A stretch of 64,000 nucleotides of DNA from Sipunculus nudus (Eukaryota > Annelida > Sipuncula > Golfingiida > Sipunculidae): positions 22,021,714 to 22,085,713 of the forward strand of contig CM049320.1 in assembly GCA_026874595.1 (NCBI GenBank), read 5' to 3'. Made by a program: the position numbers and the translations under genes. The notes under the pieces were generated by a model. It ran no database searches. It was not told the origin of the DNA and saw only the letters and a list, made by a program, of their open reading frames with translations. Below, piece by piece: positions 11,346 to 22,858 of the stretch; position 1 is the first letter of the stretch, and each line of letters begins with the position of its first letter.

Positions 11346-13865
11346 GACTTCATTACATTTTGTGCTTGTTTGGAATAATTGTTCCACAATTGTGTCTTTC
11401 ATTAAGTGACAAATTTTGCAACTGTGATTCTACGGTGCTATATTAACTGGGGCTTCATTTGCAGATATTCTCAAGGTGGTGTTATATTTTGTGCAAGTTG
11501 TAAACTCTTGTTATCCCAGCGTTAGTGCACCGTTATATTTGTTGCCGGGACTCGCCTGCATCACACACGTATACCCTGCTTTTGTTGAATGTTGTGAAGA
11601 TGTAGTGTTTAATATATCAAGTGGTTCTGTGCGTTATAAATATATATTTTATGGGCGGATTCTATATTTCATACAAAACACACGATAATGTTTCTTATAT
11701 TTAATCATTATGATTCATGTGCTACAATTGTATACCAATTATTGTTCTTCCACATATATTTATTGATCTTGCTAAGCCCTCTGAGAGATAAGACACTATT
11801 TCCGATACCTAGTCTCCTGTTTGGCACGTTGTACGGCAAATTTCGGATGTCCATAACAAATCGGACAAAGGTATATCAACCTTACGTATACTTGTTGTAT
11901 TATTGTAAGAATGTGAAAACTGATCCAATTTTACTACTCTCTGTGAATATTTAACATATATTTGGAAGAAGCGCGATCATAATTATTGTCAATCGGTTTC
12001 TTAATCGTTCTTTATTTTGATAAGTCAAATCGACTATGTGATTGAGCAAACACTATTGTATTTTGCTTTTGTACGGTGATTGGGTCGCCGATAATATTAA
12101 AGTCTATTAAGGCAGGTCTTGTGTTTCGTTTTCTGAAATTAAGAATACTATACTTGTACGGACACTGGTTCTCTCCCTATTAACACCATTAATGAGATTA
12201 TATAGGTTATTTACCACACTGTGCAGACTCGGATTCACAAGAGTTCGACTCTGCTGTGCAAGGATTGGTTTAGTCAACATACGACCCCCACAATGCACTG
12301 GGGCTTCTAAATACACCACCGATGTAGGTAATAATGACGAGGTGACAAGGATAATGAATTGTTTCATGTCAAATTACATAAACATGGGTGTTTCTATTAT
12401 AGGTAATATTTTGGATACATGCGAATGTTGAATGTATACAGAAGGGATTCCCTTGAAATGTGACAAATTTTTATTTTTAAAGTTTGACAGTTAAACAAGT
12501 ATGGTCTCGGCCGTCCCACAGCGCCCGAGCAGAAGAAATTCGTTTCGAGTTGGAACGACCGCTGGCGGAAGGATGGTAATGTATGGTAATGTTTGATCAT
12601 TGGCGCCATCTAGTTTTGAACAAATTAACCTGAAAATCCTCTTTCCAATCAAGGAAAAGTCCGGGAATATTTCTAGAAGTGATTTGAACTAGGGTGAATC
12701 GGTGAAACAAAAATAAACTTTATCTAGTACTTATGTTAGGGACTCAACTATACGCCCGTCACTAGTGTCACAAGAATTCGCGGACTTTGCTGTTCTATGT
12801 ACTATCATTACCCAATGTCTCTACTCAGTCATTTTCGGTCATTGAAATCTTCAGTGGAAATTTACTGCACGAGTTGCCAAAAGGGGACAGCACCTGCCTC
12901 TGACGAATGTAAAGATCAACAGCACATTGAAATTTGGGCAACTGCAACTGCTTTAGTGTAAATATAAAGAAAGTAGGTAGAAACCTAAATGTTGAAAATC
13001 TAATAATTCATTTCGGGATAACTTAGCATCTATTTTTAGCTTGATACATATTTGTACCTGGAGGATTTTCGGAATGTTTATCTTTTTATATAATATATCC
13101 ATCAGTTCTTACATGACACGATCGAGACGTAGAGTGGGCTTTCAGGTTAATGTTGATATGGGAGATGTAAATATCAGTGAAAATCTATATACCGTACCAC
13201 ACCTGTATACCCAATAACTTCACTAATAACTAAAGGACAGTGTTAGAATGTATCTGAAATATATCTTTAAAGCACAAGTTTTTCCATTTTCTAACTTCAT
13301 ACTTATACTTCATTGCTTCAACCAATTATACTCTAGCGCAACCATAAAATCTTATTTTTTAGGTAAAAGATTTGTACCACATGCTGAATAAGATATATAT
13401 TTCTAAGTCAGATCGTTATGCAGCGTTCGGGACTATAGATGCAAGTCGTACAACGTTAACCTAAACTGTAACCAGAAGGAATTATCAGGCTTAAAATGCT
13501 TTTGATTTCTTGTATTGGCCATTAAAGGCTTGAATAATTTATATCATTTTCACAAATTGTCTTATGATCGAATGGATTTTTCGGTGCTTAAATAACAGTT
13601 TTCGGTGCCTCCATAACAATGAAAGACTAATAATAAGGTCTTTTTTATTCGTTTAGGAAAAATATCCACCCAACTTTAAATCGGAAATGATACTCAACGA
13701 AAAATGAAGCGTATCATCAATACGTACTGGGTATCGCCTTAAGTATTTGCAATACGTATTGTATACCTGAGTGGGCTGACCGAAACCAAGCCCATAACCG
13801 CATATTCTTTCACATTTTCGACCGACTGACGTTTTCTGCTTTGATGTTTTCTGCTTTGTCGAGCA
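11346..13865. other. Intergenic, no recognisable gene
   Basis: Short open frames have no domain features or exon-like borders. Composition is AT-rich except for a small GC-richer patch near 12500-12570. Confidence 0.4.
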
Positions 13866-13867
13866 GC

Positions 13868-14105
13868 TACAGGTTGCTGTAGTCAAGACTACAGCCCAGC
13901 GCTCTCCTTAAGCGTAATTTTAATGTCACCAAGCCAAGCAGGGAACCGCAAGGGGCCGCCACCGTTTTAGTCGCACCGGGGACCGAGGAAAGCAACACAG
14001 CCTCTATAACAAAGCGCCGAGCGGGCCACGCACCGGCACCGGCCCCGGCAGCAGAGACCAGCCAATCCAGAGTGCAAAACTCCATCATAAAGGACACTTA
14101 CGAGC
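13868..14105. other. Isolated GC-rich island of unknown function
   Basis: About 240 nt of GC- and CpG-rich sequence in an AT-rich background. Both strands are open: a plus-strand frame of about 85 codons runs from about 13875 to 14150, and a minus-strand frame with ATG runs 14097-13867. The plus frame has an Ala-Pro repeat near 14030 and the minus frame an Ala-Gly repeat, which are what GC-rich DNA gives by chance. A CCAAT motif and an 8-bp inverted repeat (CTGTAGTC-AA-GACTACAG, about 13873-13890) are present. It could be a promoter-associated CpG island, an exon of a gene not otherwise seen, or part of a mobile element. Confidence 0.4.
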
Positions 14106-14930
14106 GGTCTGCTAATTTCGTCATAATCATCAGCTGGCGGTGCTGATGTGTTTTTGAAATTCTAACTTTAGTTAATTACTTAAAAACTGCAAAGGTGTTT
14201 AGCATATTAAAAGTATTTTTGAGGCGTTTTTAATTTAGGTAATTGAGATAGGTTTGCTGTATTTGTGATGCCTCGTGCGGGTGTGCGTGGTATATTTGTA
14301 ATGTGTTATATACTGTGAGCAGTGATGAGAATACAACTTTTGAGCTGCATGGTAGGAATAGCCTCTCCTCGAAATATGGTAATTTACGACCGATAGTCCC
14401 GACTCGAATTCGATATAGTATGGTGACGGATCACCCATCTTGTAACAGAGATGGTCGATCATTCAAGTCAGCGATGTGCTTATGTCAGAAAAACCTGGGA
14501 CCCAAAGACACGAGGGATATAATTTAGAAATATGAAACGTTACATTGTCAAAATGATATGCTCCCGGGGAGAATACGGTATTAACTATTCAGTTCGATAA
14601 TGATAGATGATTGATTATCTGTAAGGGTAAATGAACCCCAGCACTAGAATCATTTCATTGTTTTTTACTGTAGATGGGTCAACATTTTATAGGGTATGGT
14701 TGAACTCGCATAAACAATGTGCGGATTAACACATTCTAGTTGTAGAAACATATTTCACATGAAAATCACCTATTACTTTTTAACGGTGCTAATGATAAAC
14801 AGAGACGTCTTGATAACTTATTTGGCTCGGTAAGCGTTACATTTTAAGTGGGCCTAGTTATTTTCCAATAAAGAATATGTGCATGGTGTGCAGATAAATA
14901 ATAACATGAGGCGGATTTGGAATAGTAGAA
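14106..14930. other. Intergenic, no recognisable gene
   Basis: AT-rich, with a 7-bp inverted repeat CATCAGC/GCTGATG just right of the GC island (about 14128-14150). No coding signal was seen. Confidence 0.4.
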
Positions 14931-14932
14931 AA

Positions 14933-14963
14933 CAGGGAGGGAAGAGGAGAAGGGTCAAATTAG

Positions 14964-15015
<52 letters not shown>
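14933..15015 (+). repeat. Left half of a recurrent repeat module ending in (CT)n(TA)n
   Basis: GGGAAGAGGAGAAGGGTCAA followed by ATTAGTGTACT matches the segments at about 21507-21540 and 27762-27795. In those places it also leads into a (TA)n tract. Here it is followed by (CT)n at 14968-14994 and (TA)n at 14995-15015. The matching right half of the module appears at 16514, after the inserted element described next. Confidence 0.7.
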
Positions 15016-16460
15016 GACATGGGGTAACGTATGCAGTAATCGTATTCATTGTATTCGAATACAGGTATTTTCAGTATTCGTATTCGTATTCGAATACATT
15101 TGTAAAAAGTACAAAAGTATTTGTATTCGTATTCAAATACATTGCTGAAGTATTCACATTCATGAATACTTTTCATGAATACATGCAGTATACATTAATT
15201 TTTTACTTTATTCATATTAAATTAATATTAATGTGTTTATTCTGTCATGTGTATGTACATCTCCATCAGTCAGACCCTCTTCTACATTTATCCTACACCA
15301 ATGTTTTTTATACATACTAATCAACAGGTATCTACATGGGACAAGCAACGCTGTCCATATCCTTTATGCCTGATAATGCCACAAATTTCTGTGTAGATGC
15401 TGGAGGTAGCTAGGCCAGCATGCTACTAGCCCAAGTCCACTCCAAGTTCAAAGTATTGAAAGCTTAGTAATTACCTCTGCGTGGTCCAGGTAACAGCCCT
15501 GACAGGAATGACAGCTCATTACCTTACTTGAGCAAACCTGATGTCCATTCCAGTATCTTGGTAAACCTGTAATTCACATAACTGTGAATTTTGTACCTAG
15601 ATACAGGTACAAGTTACTGGCCCCAACCCTGTTCAATGTACATACTAGCCAACTTTAGACATGGTGGATGTAGGCAACCCCCTGAATCTATCCTTTGTTG
15701 GTTGTTGTACACTTGTGCTGATAGTATAACGCTGTAATGAACTTCCTGTTTAAGAGGCTGGAGGTTGACCAGCTTGCTAGCCAGGTAGCTAGCCACAAAG
15801 GCAGCAAGGATGAATGCTTTGTAATTACCCCTGCCTAAGATGGCTAACTGCCCTGTCAGCGGTGACACCTTTGTACATGCAATTGACCCAAGCCTGGTGT
15901 CCATTTCAAGTACCAGTATCAAATTTGTACCTGGAGTACCTTATACCAGGTACAGGAACTTTAGTTCCAGGTACAGGTACAAGGTACTTCCTACTCACGA
16001 CAGCCAGGTACAGATACAGGTACTCTGAATTGTGTACCTCGGTAAATGTACAGGTACAGGTACAAGTACCTGACCCCAACCCTGAAAGGAACATTCATTT
16101 ATATATTTTGTGTAACAAACTACCATAATATATAATACTCCGTCATTATGCGGTTTGGAAATAAATGCATACACAGCGGATTAAATGAATATTTTTAATT
16201 TTGGACTAAAATACATTTTGCAAGTGTGAACATATGATGATTGCAGTTAATAATATTAAACAAAAATGATACTTGAATGCTATTTATGTTTCAGTAAATT
16301 GTATTCATATTGATATTCATGAATACATTTGTATTTGTATTCGTATTCGTATTCGAAAACATTTCTGTTTTGGAGTATTTGTATTCGTATTCGTGTACCC
16401 ATGCTGTATTCGTATTCGTATTCGAATACATTTCTCCTGTATTCGACCCATGTCTGATAA

Positions 16461-16464
<4 letters not shown>
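15016..16464. mobile_element. Composite element of GTATTCG and GGTACA arrays with inverted ends
   Basis: The left end (GACATGGGG) and the right end (CCCATGTC, read inward as GACATGGG) are inverted copies. They are followed on each side by arrays of GTATTC/GAATAC hexamer-like units (about 15041-15180 and 16295-16445). The centre (15590-16085) holds dense GGTACA/TGTACC units. The element lies between two (TA)n tracts, and the flanks match the two halves of one repeat module, so it appears to have inserted into a (TA)n. No transposase is visible, so it would be non-autonomous. Class unknown. Confidence 0.55.
15401..16092 (+). repeat. Diverged tandem duplication of about 357 bp inside the composite element
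   Basis: The sequence starting GCTGGAGGTAGC at about 15401 recurs from about 15758 (GCTGGAGGTTGACC). Both copies proceed through a TAATTACC segment, an AACAGCCCTGACAG / AACTGCCCTGTCAG segment, a GGTGTCCATTYCA-like segment, the GGTACA array, and the shared tail CCCCAACCCTG (about 15622 and 16074). The same tail in a CCCCAGCCCTG form ends another GTACCT array at 21205-21218. Confidence 0.65.

Positions 16465-16513
<49 letters not shown>
16465..16513. repeat. (TA)n microsatellite
   Basis: TA tract between the composite element and the AAAGTAAAAAATGCACTT module half. Confidence 0.95.
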
Positions 16514-16517
<4 letters not shown>

Positions 16518-16556
16518 AAAAAATGCACTTCAGCTTAATCAATTTACAATGATTTT
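16514..16556 (+). repeat. Right half of the recurrent repeat module
   Basis: AAAGTAAAAAATGCACTT followed by an AGCTTAATCAATTTACAATG-like segment is nearly identical to sequences directly after (TA)n at 27629 and 27853. Confidence 0.75.
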
Positions 16557-18231
16557 TAGCTCTGCTGACTATAAGTCATCTGAGCTATAGTCGTGGTCCT
16601 TTGTCCGTCATCCGTCCGTCCGGCCGGCCGTCCGGCCGTCCGTCCGTTAACAGGGCACGTTTTAAAACCGTTGGACCTACGAATCCAAAATTCTGCATAC
16701 CAATAGATGTCCCCAAAATCTCCTACCATACCAAAAATTGGGTCATTAGGACTTCGTTCCTCCGAGATATTAAGGAAAAACCTCCGTTTTCCATAAAAAA
16801 GCCATTGTTACACTTCAAAGCTGCCTAATATCAAAACCACTGATCTGTGTTTGATCATATTTAGTATTCATATTTTTCCATACATTTTCTGTGCACATAC
16901 CAAAAATTAGGTTAGTATTGGGTATTATTTTGAAGTTATGGGCCCAAATATAATGCAGTTTCTTAAAAATCAGGAAATATATTTGCTCACTTAACATGAG
17001 AATTGCTGAGGCTGGAGACTTTTTTTCAGGAATATAACTTTATTTAATCAAGATTCAATTGTTTACCCAAAATTAGATCTGAATTTTGCAAATTTTTCAA
17101 GTTATTAGCATAAATAAGAAATCAGTACCTTAAATTTTGTCCAACTTTGGCAATGGCACATTTTTTCCCTGTAACCACTGTTGATTTAATTTTCACAGCA
17201 TATATACATAAGGATTTAATCTTTAAAAATCTGAAATTTCAAAGGAATTGTTTGAAGAGAGTAGCTTTTATTAAAGTTTTCATACACCATGTCAAGTGTT
17301 GTTTACATCTGGCCCATCTAGTAATACAGTCTTCACTTGCATTATGTAACCCACCCCAGGCAGCTTACCTTGGCTTAGCTTGGCCACTACTAGCAGGCTT
17401 CCCCTCTGCCCTGCTCTCCCACCCGCCTAGCTGGTGCATAAACTAGATGAATGTTATAATTTTCTGTATTTTATTTTATTTTTGGCTATGCTACATTTTA
17501 GATTTTGTATTGTACCACCAGGGTTACAATGATTAAAGTGCACATTTAATTGTGTCCACAAAGTGATGTATTGCTATGAAAGTGTGGATGTTCATCAGAG
17601 TGCTCATTAAAGATTTTAATTGGTTTGACTTATAACTCATGGTTGTATCAGTTGTTACATGATACTGGCTAAATAATCAAAATTCATATTGCTGATCCTT
17701 TATTCAATTCATAAAATTAAACATTCCCTACTCCAGTTTGCTCCTGGTATAATATATTGGGTGTTTTGATCCTTGGATTAATTTTAACACATGTATTAGT
17801 TTCATGGTTGAGAATACTTTTCTTTTTTCCTGATACCATTTAAAAAAAATAAAAATATTTAAATTTTTCCTGTTAGTGCTGTGGATTTAATTTTCACAGC
17901 ATGTGCACATTAGCATTTCATCTGTTAAAATATGAAATTTGAAACTAATTGATCAAAAACTGTAGATTTTATTCAAGTTTCCATGCAGGTACCAAGTCTT
18001 CATTGTTTCATCAGGTCAGTATAATGCAGTGTACTGGGCAGTAACATAATACCTTCAGGTCTGACCTACTGCCACTGTGAGTGTCTGGGTCAGGCTGGGT
18101 CAGGCAGTAATTACCAGAGAGCCTCTCTTTCTCTCTCTCTTTCTCTTTCTTTGGCAGTCCAGCTCTCTTTTTCTCTCTCTCTCTTTCTCTCTCTCTCTCT
18201 TTTTCTCTCTCTCTCCTCTGCTTTTTCTCTT

Positions 18232-18307
<76 letters not shown>

Positions 18308-19639
18308 CCTTATTGCCTCCCTTCCTCCCTCCATCCCATTCTGTTGACAGGTACTATAAACTAGATACATTAGCTATAAATGTTGATGCAATTTAGAAAT
18401 GTGAATCAACTGAAATATTCACAATCACATGTTTGTTATACTGGAAAATTATAGTAACATTCGTAAACCTGGATAAAAATTATTTAATGAAAAAAAGGAA
18501 TAAATGCAAATATTGTTAATTTTTTATTGGCTCAGTAGAATGGGGAAAAATTGATTTGCTTTGTTTCTCCATCTTTCTGTCTGTTTTAAATATTTAATGT
18601 TTAGAATAAACTTTTTTTTATAAGCACTGTTGAATTAAATTTCATATCCTGTATGTATATGCAAGGGTGTTGTAACTCTCACCATCCCCTTCTTCATACC
18701 ACTGAGGCTTTGCTCCTTGGCACTGTGAACAATAGTTCTATGGCTATAGCATAAATTTAATAATTAAAGAAAATATCTGCAGAGAGACAGAGGCGTTGTA
18801 ACTCTGATCATAACACAACCCCCCCCCCCCCCCCCATCAAGTCATTGCACCTGTGGAGTGGGGACGTTATGGCAACTGTATACATATCATAAAATTGATA
18901 AAAAAGGTTTACCAAATAAATTGGATCTCATCAGACAAATGTGTAAACTGTTGAACTGTCAACAGCTTCTCAAATATTATTTGCAACATTTTCTTCAATC
19001 ATATAAGCAAACCATGGCCCAAATTACCTCTTCCTCTCAAACTTTATCTACATTTCATCATATTTTTAATATTTTAACCTTCTAGGTGGTTCAGTAATGT
19101 TGACCATTTGTCCATAGGTACCTATATACATGCCAGAAATTATGTCAATATTGTGTAATATGTAGACGTGAGGGTCATCAAAATAATGTAACTTTTCAAG
19201 ACCGATCTTGTCAAGATATCATGTCATACAGTCACAAATTCATAAATCCCCTCATCAGCATAGTTAATCATAACCTTGTATCTGTCAAATTGAAAGCTTG
19301 CAGTTTTCTTTACACTATAGATCCTTCAACAAATAGCCTTATCATCATTATACCACTGCTTAGTATACTGTCATTGCATTCATATTTGCTCAAATAAATT
19401 TTTTTTTTCGACCCCTCCCAAATAAATAAAAAATAAACCACTATATTTTACTCCATATTAATCCATCAGTCAGATTATTTCATATATCATTTACTCACAT
19501 ATTACATTATATTCCTTTATAAAAGCCCAACATGACCATGATATTCATAAGCTTTTTCTACTCAGTATAGTTTGACAATGGTGATACATTTATAGTCCAA
19601 TCATGATCAGCTGAGCGCCGTGACCCATGGGTCCCTTGT
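16557..19639 (+). mobile_element. Unclassified long repeat family, copy A
   Basis: The left end contains CTGACTATAAGTCATCTGAG followed by CTATAGTC and a (TCCG)n-rich stretch (GTCCGTCCGTCCGG-like). It matches the left ends at 34301 and 50139. The right end contains CAGCTGAGCGCCGTGACCCA and TGGGTCCCTTG, ending near 19639, and matches the ends at 39576 and 21415. Internal sequence is AT-rich with no long open frame. A patch near 18955 matches the position in copy B where a LINE-endonuclease remnant occurs. The (CT)n tract at 18123-18304 and a C-run at about 18820-18836 lie inside. The element type is not established. Confidence 0.55.
18123..18304. repeat. Long polypyrimidine (CT)n tract
   Basis: Imperfect CT/TTTCT units from 18123, perfect CT from about 18237 to 18304. 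The minus strand is a purine tract of the same length. Confidence 0.95.
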
Positions 19640-20487
19640 ATTTGATAAATCCTGGTAATGTCCGTGAAATAATTTTTTCCCGCTGTATAAATCTGATTAG
19701 AATCTCCCAAATAAAAACTTCCGCGTAATGCGTTGGTTACTATGGCCATTTGGTTAGAGGTGCATGAACAGTTATAGTGTGAACTATGTGCCTTATTCCC
19801 CCGTCCCAGTTTAAAAATATGATAAACATATATTTTTTTCATTTATTTCTTTCCACTAAAATTACCAAACTGGTAAAATAAACATTTGATTTATTGAAAT
19901 GTATAAATATATCTGGTGAGATTACATATTCACGGCTGTAATTAGTTCACTTTCCGCCAGGTGGCACCCCGAATAAATTTCATTAACACCCTAAGAAAAT
20001 CACCATTACCATTTTTTAGGGCGTATTCTGCAATCCTTACAACTAATGTTCGTAAATGAATTAAATGTTGCCATGAAGTATTACAAAACAATAGCCCATT
20101 TTCTTACCGCTAATGATGCTACGCACCGCTGTATGCCGTGAGAGACCCCTGGCTAATGATGTTTTCCTTTCATGTCCAAACTTACAAACACTTCGTTGCT
20201 TGTTTGTTTACCAATTATTTATTTGATGTGTAATATTAAGGTGATCAGTGACTCCTGTCAATTTTGTTTACACCACAGCCATGCTCAAATAAATCTGTTA
20301 ACATACTAATGAGGTACAAATTTAACAGTTTGGGGTAATAAATTACTGAAGTTCTATTGCGGGTAGCTGGATTTTTGACGATCTTTATGATCTTTTGTGC
20401 CGGTCTGTGGGTTACGAATGTTTAGTTTGTTCCGGCCGGCAGTAGAGGCCTTCCCGGTAACCCCCGACGGGCGCGGCTAAAACCCTG

Positions 20488-20547
<60 letters not shown>

Positions 20548-21240
20548 CCGGTTTATAAAATGCCAGTTACGGGATATATTGGATATCTTTTTCATCACCA
20601 GCAGGGCTCATATATATTCCCGAACAAGTGCTAAGTAATAATTAACATGAGAGTTGCCGTACATCCTCTATTATCGCCAATCACAGGTTCTCAGGTGTCA
20701 AACGATCTTCTCTCCTGCAATGTTCTAATTTTTCATATTTTACTTATAATAATTCACACTCTGAGAAAAATAATTATTTTTTCTTGTACGAATTCAAGTA
20801 GACATTACGGTAGCTGTTTATTTGAGTGATATATAAAGTATGACATCTGGCAAATGTTCACAAATATCATGTTTGTGAAGTATGGTGTCATACTGTACTA
20901 GGTGTACTTAATGGACTTTCAGTAGACTTGAATATCATGTTTGTGAATGTATGGTGCTATACAGATAATTAGTTCTAACAAAATATACTTTAGCAAAGAC
21001 TTCAGTATTGTTTGATGGTAAAAAGGCATGTTAATTTGCATATACGTGAATTTATGCCGCTATTTTTTCCGTCAAAACATCTTTGAAGTGTCCTAAAATA
21101 AATGTACCTGTACCTGTACCTAGGTACTTTCTAAAGTACCTGTACCTAGGTACTCTGTGAAAATCAAGTACCTGTACCTGTACCTAGGTACTTTCACTTG
21201 TACCTGGCCCCAGCCCTGTTCTCAATTTGAAAGATGTTCC
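19640..21240. other. Intergenic repeats, no recognisable gene
   Basis: Contains a (TA)n tract (20493-20542). A 30-nt segment beginning AATATCATGTTTGTGAA is repeated 68 nt apart (about 20863 and 20931). A GTACCT hexamer array lies at about 21103-21205 and ends in the same CCCCAGCCCTG tail as the composite element at 15.0-16.46 kb. Confidence 0.5.
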
Positions 21241-21379
21241 ATAGTCACAAGTGTTAGTATATGCTGCTGAAGATGGGGGAGGGGGACTATTTTAAAGGGG
21301 GAGGATTGATTGTCTGGCTATACTATGGCACATGCAGTGCCAAGAAATATCTAGTTCGTATGTGATAAAAATTTCACAA

Positions 21380-21415
21380 AATTCAGCTGAGCACCATGAC
21401 CCATGGGTCCCTTGT
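21380..21415 (+). repeat. Isolated right end of the unclassified long repeat family
   Basis: TCAGCTGAGCACCATGACCC followed by ATGGGTCCCTTG matches the right ends of copies A and B. No corresponding left end was found between 19640 and this point, so it is probably a truncated copy. Confidence 0.6.
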
Positions 21416-21548
21416 TTTCATTCTAGCCTCCCAGCTATAATATCCCAGATCAGCCCCTGCTGCATGTACTGTTTCGTTTTGCTCGATGCATATTATATAT
21501 TATATAAGAAGAGGAGAAGGATCAAATTGGCGTACTATATATATTTAT
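21416..21548 (+). repeat. Repeat module, left part, interrupted by the LINE insertion
   Basis: Sequence from TTTTCATTCTAGCC through a GCCCCTGCTGCATGTACTG segment to AAGAGGAGAAGGATCAAATT matches 27663-27800. The module resumes at 27629 on the other side of the LINE. Confidence 0.7.
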
Positions 21549-21553
21549 GTATG

Positions 21554-21645
<92 letters not shown>
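21549..21645. repeat. (TA)n microsatellite at the LINE 5' side
   Basis: Almost 100 nt of TA with one CAGA interruption. Confidence 0.95.
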
Positions 21646-21646
<1 letters not shown>

Positions 21647-21757
21647 GCCGGTCGTACACGGTAAGAGCTCTTGAAAAAAAAACCTGTAAATTGCTGAATC
21701 AAAGGACACCTGAGCTTGTGTATGGCAAAAATAGTGACCTGTATGTTGTAAACCATA

Positions 21758-22024
21758 ATGGGAGTTAGTTTGGAGGCTTGGCGGGCCAGTATAGGTTGTT
21801 TTGCACAGCCGAAACTGAGAGAAAAATTCAGGGTCCCCACTTTAGTTTTGACAGGAGTGTCCTTGACCTTGAGGGTAGCAACCTGCCTAGCGGTGTTGTT
21901 GACGCAAGGCGGTGGGGTGGAACTGAATCCAGGTCCCGGGTCGAAAGGTGCCGGTTCAAACGCCAAAGATGACCAGGGTTCAATCCTGCAGCATGTGAGG
22001 GTAACGAGAAACACCCAGCGCTGA
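21758..22024 (+). pseudogene. 2A-like peptide leader of LINE ORF1, cut off by an in-frame stop
   Basis: A frame of 88 codons starts at ATG 21758. Residues 40-60 form a hydrophobic stretch followed by GGGVELNPGP; the Gly59/Pro60 codons end at 21937. The motif x-V-E-x-N-P-G-P after a hydrophobic segment is the defining signature of 2A/2A-like ribosome-skipping sequences, which are documented in CR1, L2, Crack, Rex1 and Ingi LINEs of marine invertebrates. If active, translation would release a 59-residue leader and restart at Pro60. The frame ends at TGA 22022-22024 and is in the same reading frame as ORF1 at 22046, with no other stop between. The leader and ORF1 were therefore probably one protein before this stop arose. 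A functional in-frame ATG at 22046 could still start ORF1. Confidence 0.8.
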
Positions 22025-22045
22025 TCGTCTGGAGAGAGAGAGAGG

Positions 22046-22858
22046 ATGAAAACCCAGCGAGATGACACAACGCAAGAGGTGAGCGATAACAGGGGTCAAC
22101 AGCTCAATCCTAATGCTGAAGCATTTGAAGTTCCCCAACAACAAAAACATGCCCGCCAAAAGTCCACAACCCGTGAAACAGGCGATAAAAGTGACACTTC
22201 TGGGACTGACGAGGGTAACTTACCCCTGTCAGATATTGTTAAGAACCTCTCAGATAAACTGGCTAGTCTGCAAGATGAAATGAAGGCCATTGCTAATGAA
22301 AACAAAAGACTGAGAGATAAGGTAAACAAGCTAGAGGAACAGTCTAAGCGGGAAAATTTAATTTTCTATGGCATAGATGAGAACACCGGGCCCGAGACAT
22401 GGACTGAATGTGAAACTAAAATCAGGAAAGTAATGAGAGAAGAGATTAAACTAGATGAGGAGGAAAAAGAGATCGAAATTGAAAGAGCACATAGATTACC
22501 ATGGCGCGCTACTGGCAAACCCAGACCAATTATTGTAAAATATGGACGTTACAAACATAAAGAAAGAGTACTCATTCAGGCTAGGAAGGAACTGAAAAAA
22601 GCAAACTCAAATGTCTTTGTTCAAGAAGATTTTAGTGAACGTGTCAGAGAGGCAAGACGGCATCTTAAAACAAAAATGGATGAAGCGATTGAAAAGAACT
22701 TGCGAGCCAAGCTTAGATATGATAAATTAATAATTGATAATGATGTGTTTGTATGGGATAAAAATGAAAATTGTATCAGATGTATCAGATCTAGAAGACC
22801 TCGTGTTATGTCAAAGTCAAGTAATCAAGGAACTGAGGAACCAAGAAGTGATGAATAA
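22046..22858 (+). CDS. LINE ORF1 protein (coiled coil plus L1-type RNA-binding domain)
   Basis: 270 residues. An acidic, polar N-terminus is followed by a heptad-rich coiled coil at about residues 62-101. Next comes an RRM-like domain (about 104-195) with beta-strand motifs NLIFYGI and PIIVKY and the conserved ERAHRL between them, then a basic C-terminal helical segment. This layout matches ORF1p of L1-like and many CR1/Ingi-type elements, which form trimers and bind element RNA as a nucleic-acid chaperone. The ATG at 22046 is the first after the in-frame TGA at 22022; the ancestral start is more likely at 21758. It ends at TAA 22856-22858, and ORF2 follows in the same frame. The protein is intact within these limits. 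Confidence 0.85.
   Translation: MKTQRDDTTQEVSDNRGQQLNPNAEAFEVPQQQKHARQKSTTRETGDKSDTSGTDEGNLPLSDIVKNLSDKLASLQDEMKAIANENKRLRDKVNKLEEQSKRENLIFYGIDENTGPETWTECETKIRKVMREEIKLDEEEKEIEIERAHRLPWRATGKPRPIIVKYGRYKHKERVLIQARKELKKANSNVFVQEDFSERVREARRHLKTKMDEAIEKNLRAKLRYDKLIIDNDVFVWDKNENCIRCIRSRRPRVMSKSSNQGTEEPRSDE

Noticed and set aside
15840-16128. Open frames rich in Tyr-Arg and Val-Pro-Gly repeats
   Set aside because: Translations of the GGTACA array.
18011-18370. Arg/Glu-rich and Ser/Leu-rich open frames on both strands
   Set aside because: They are translations of the (CT)n/(GA)n tract.
19600-19639. Right end of the long repeat family as a Helitron terminus
   Set aside because: The palindrome GACCCATGGGTC has no loop and the end reads CCCTTG, not CTRR, so a Helitron call is not supported by the terminus alone.
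21535-22068. 177-codon minus-strand open frame overlapping the LINE leader
   Set aside because: It is antisense to the 2A/ORF1 frame and ends in translated (TA)n; no domain.
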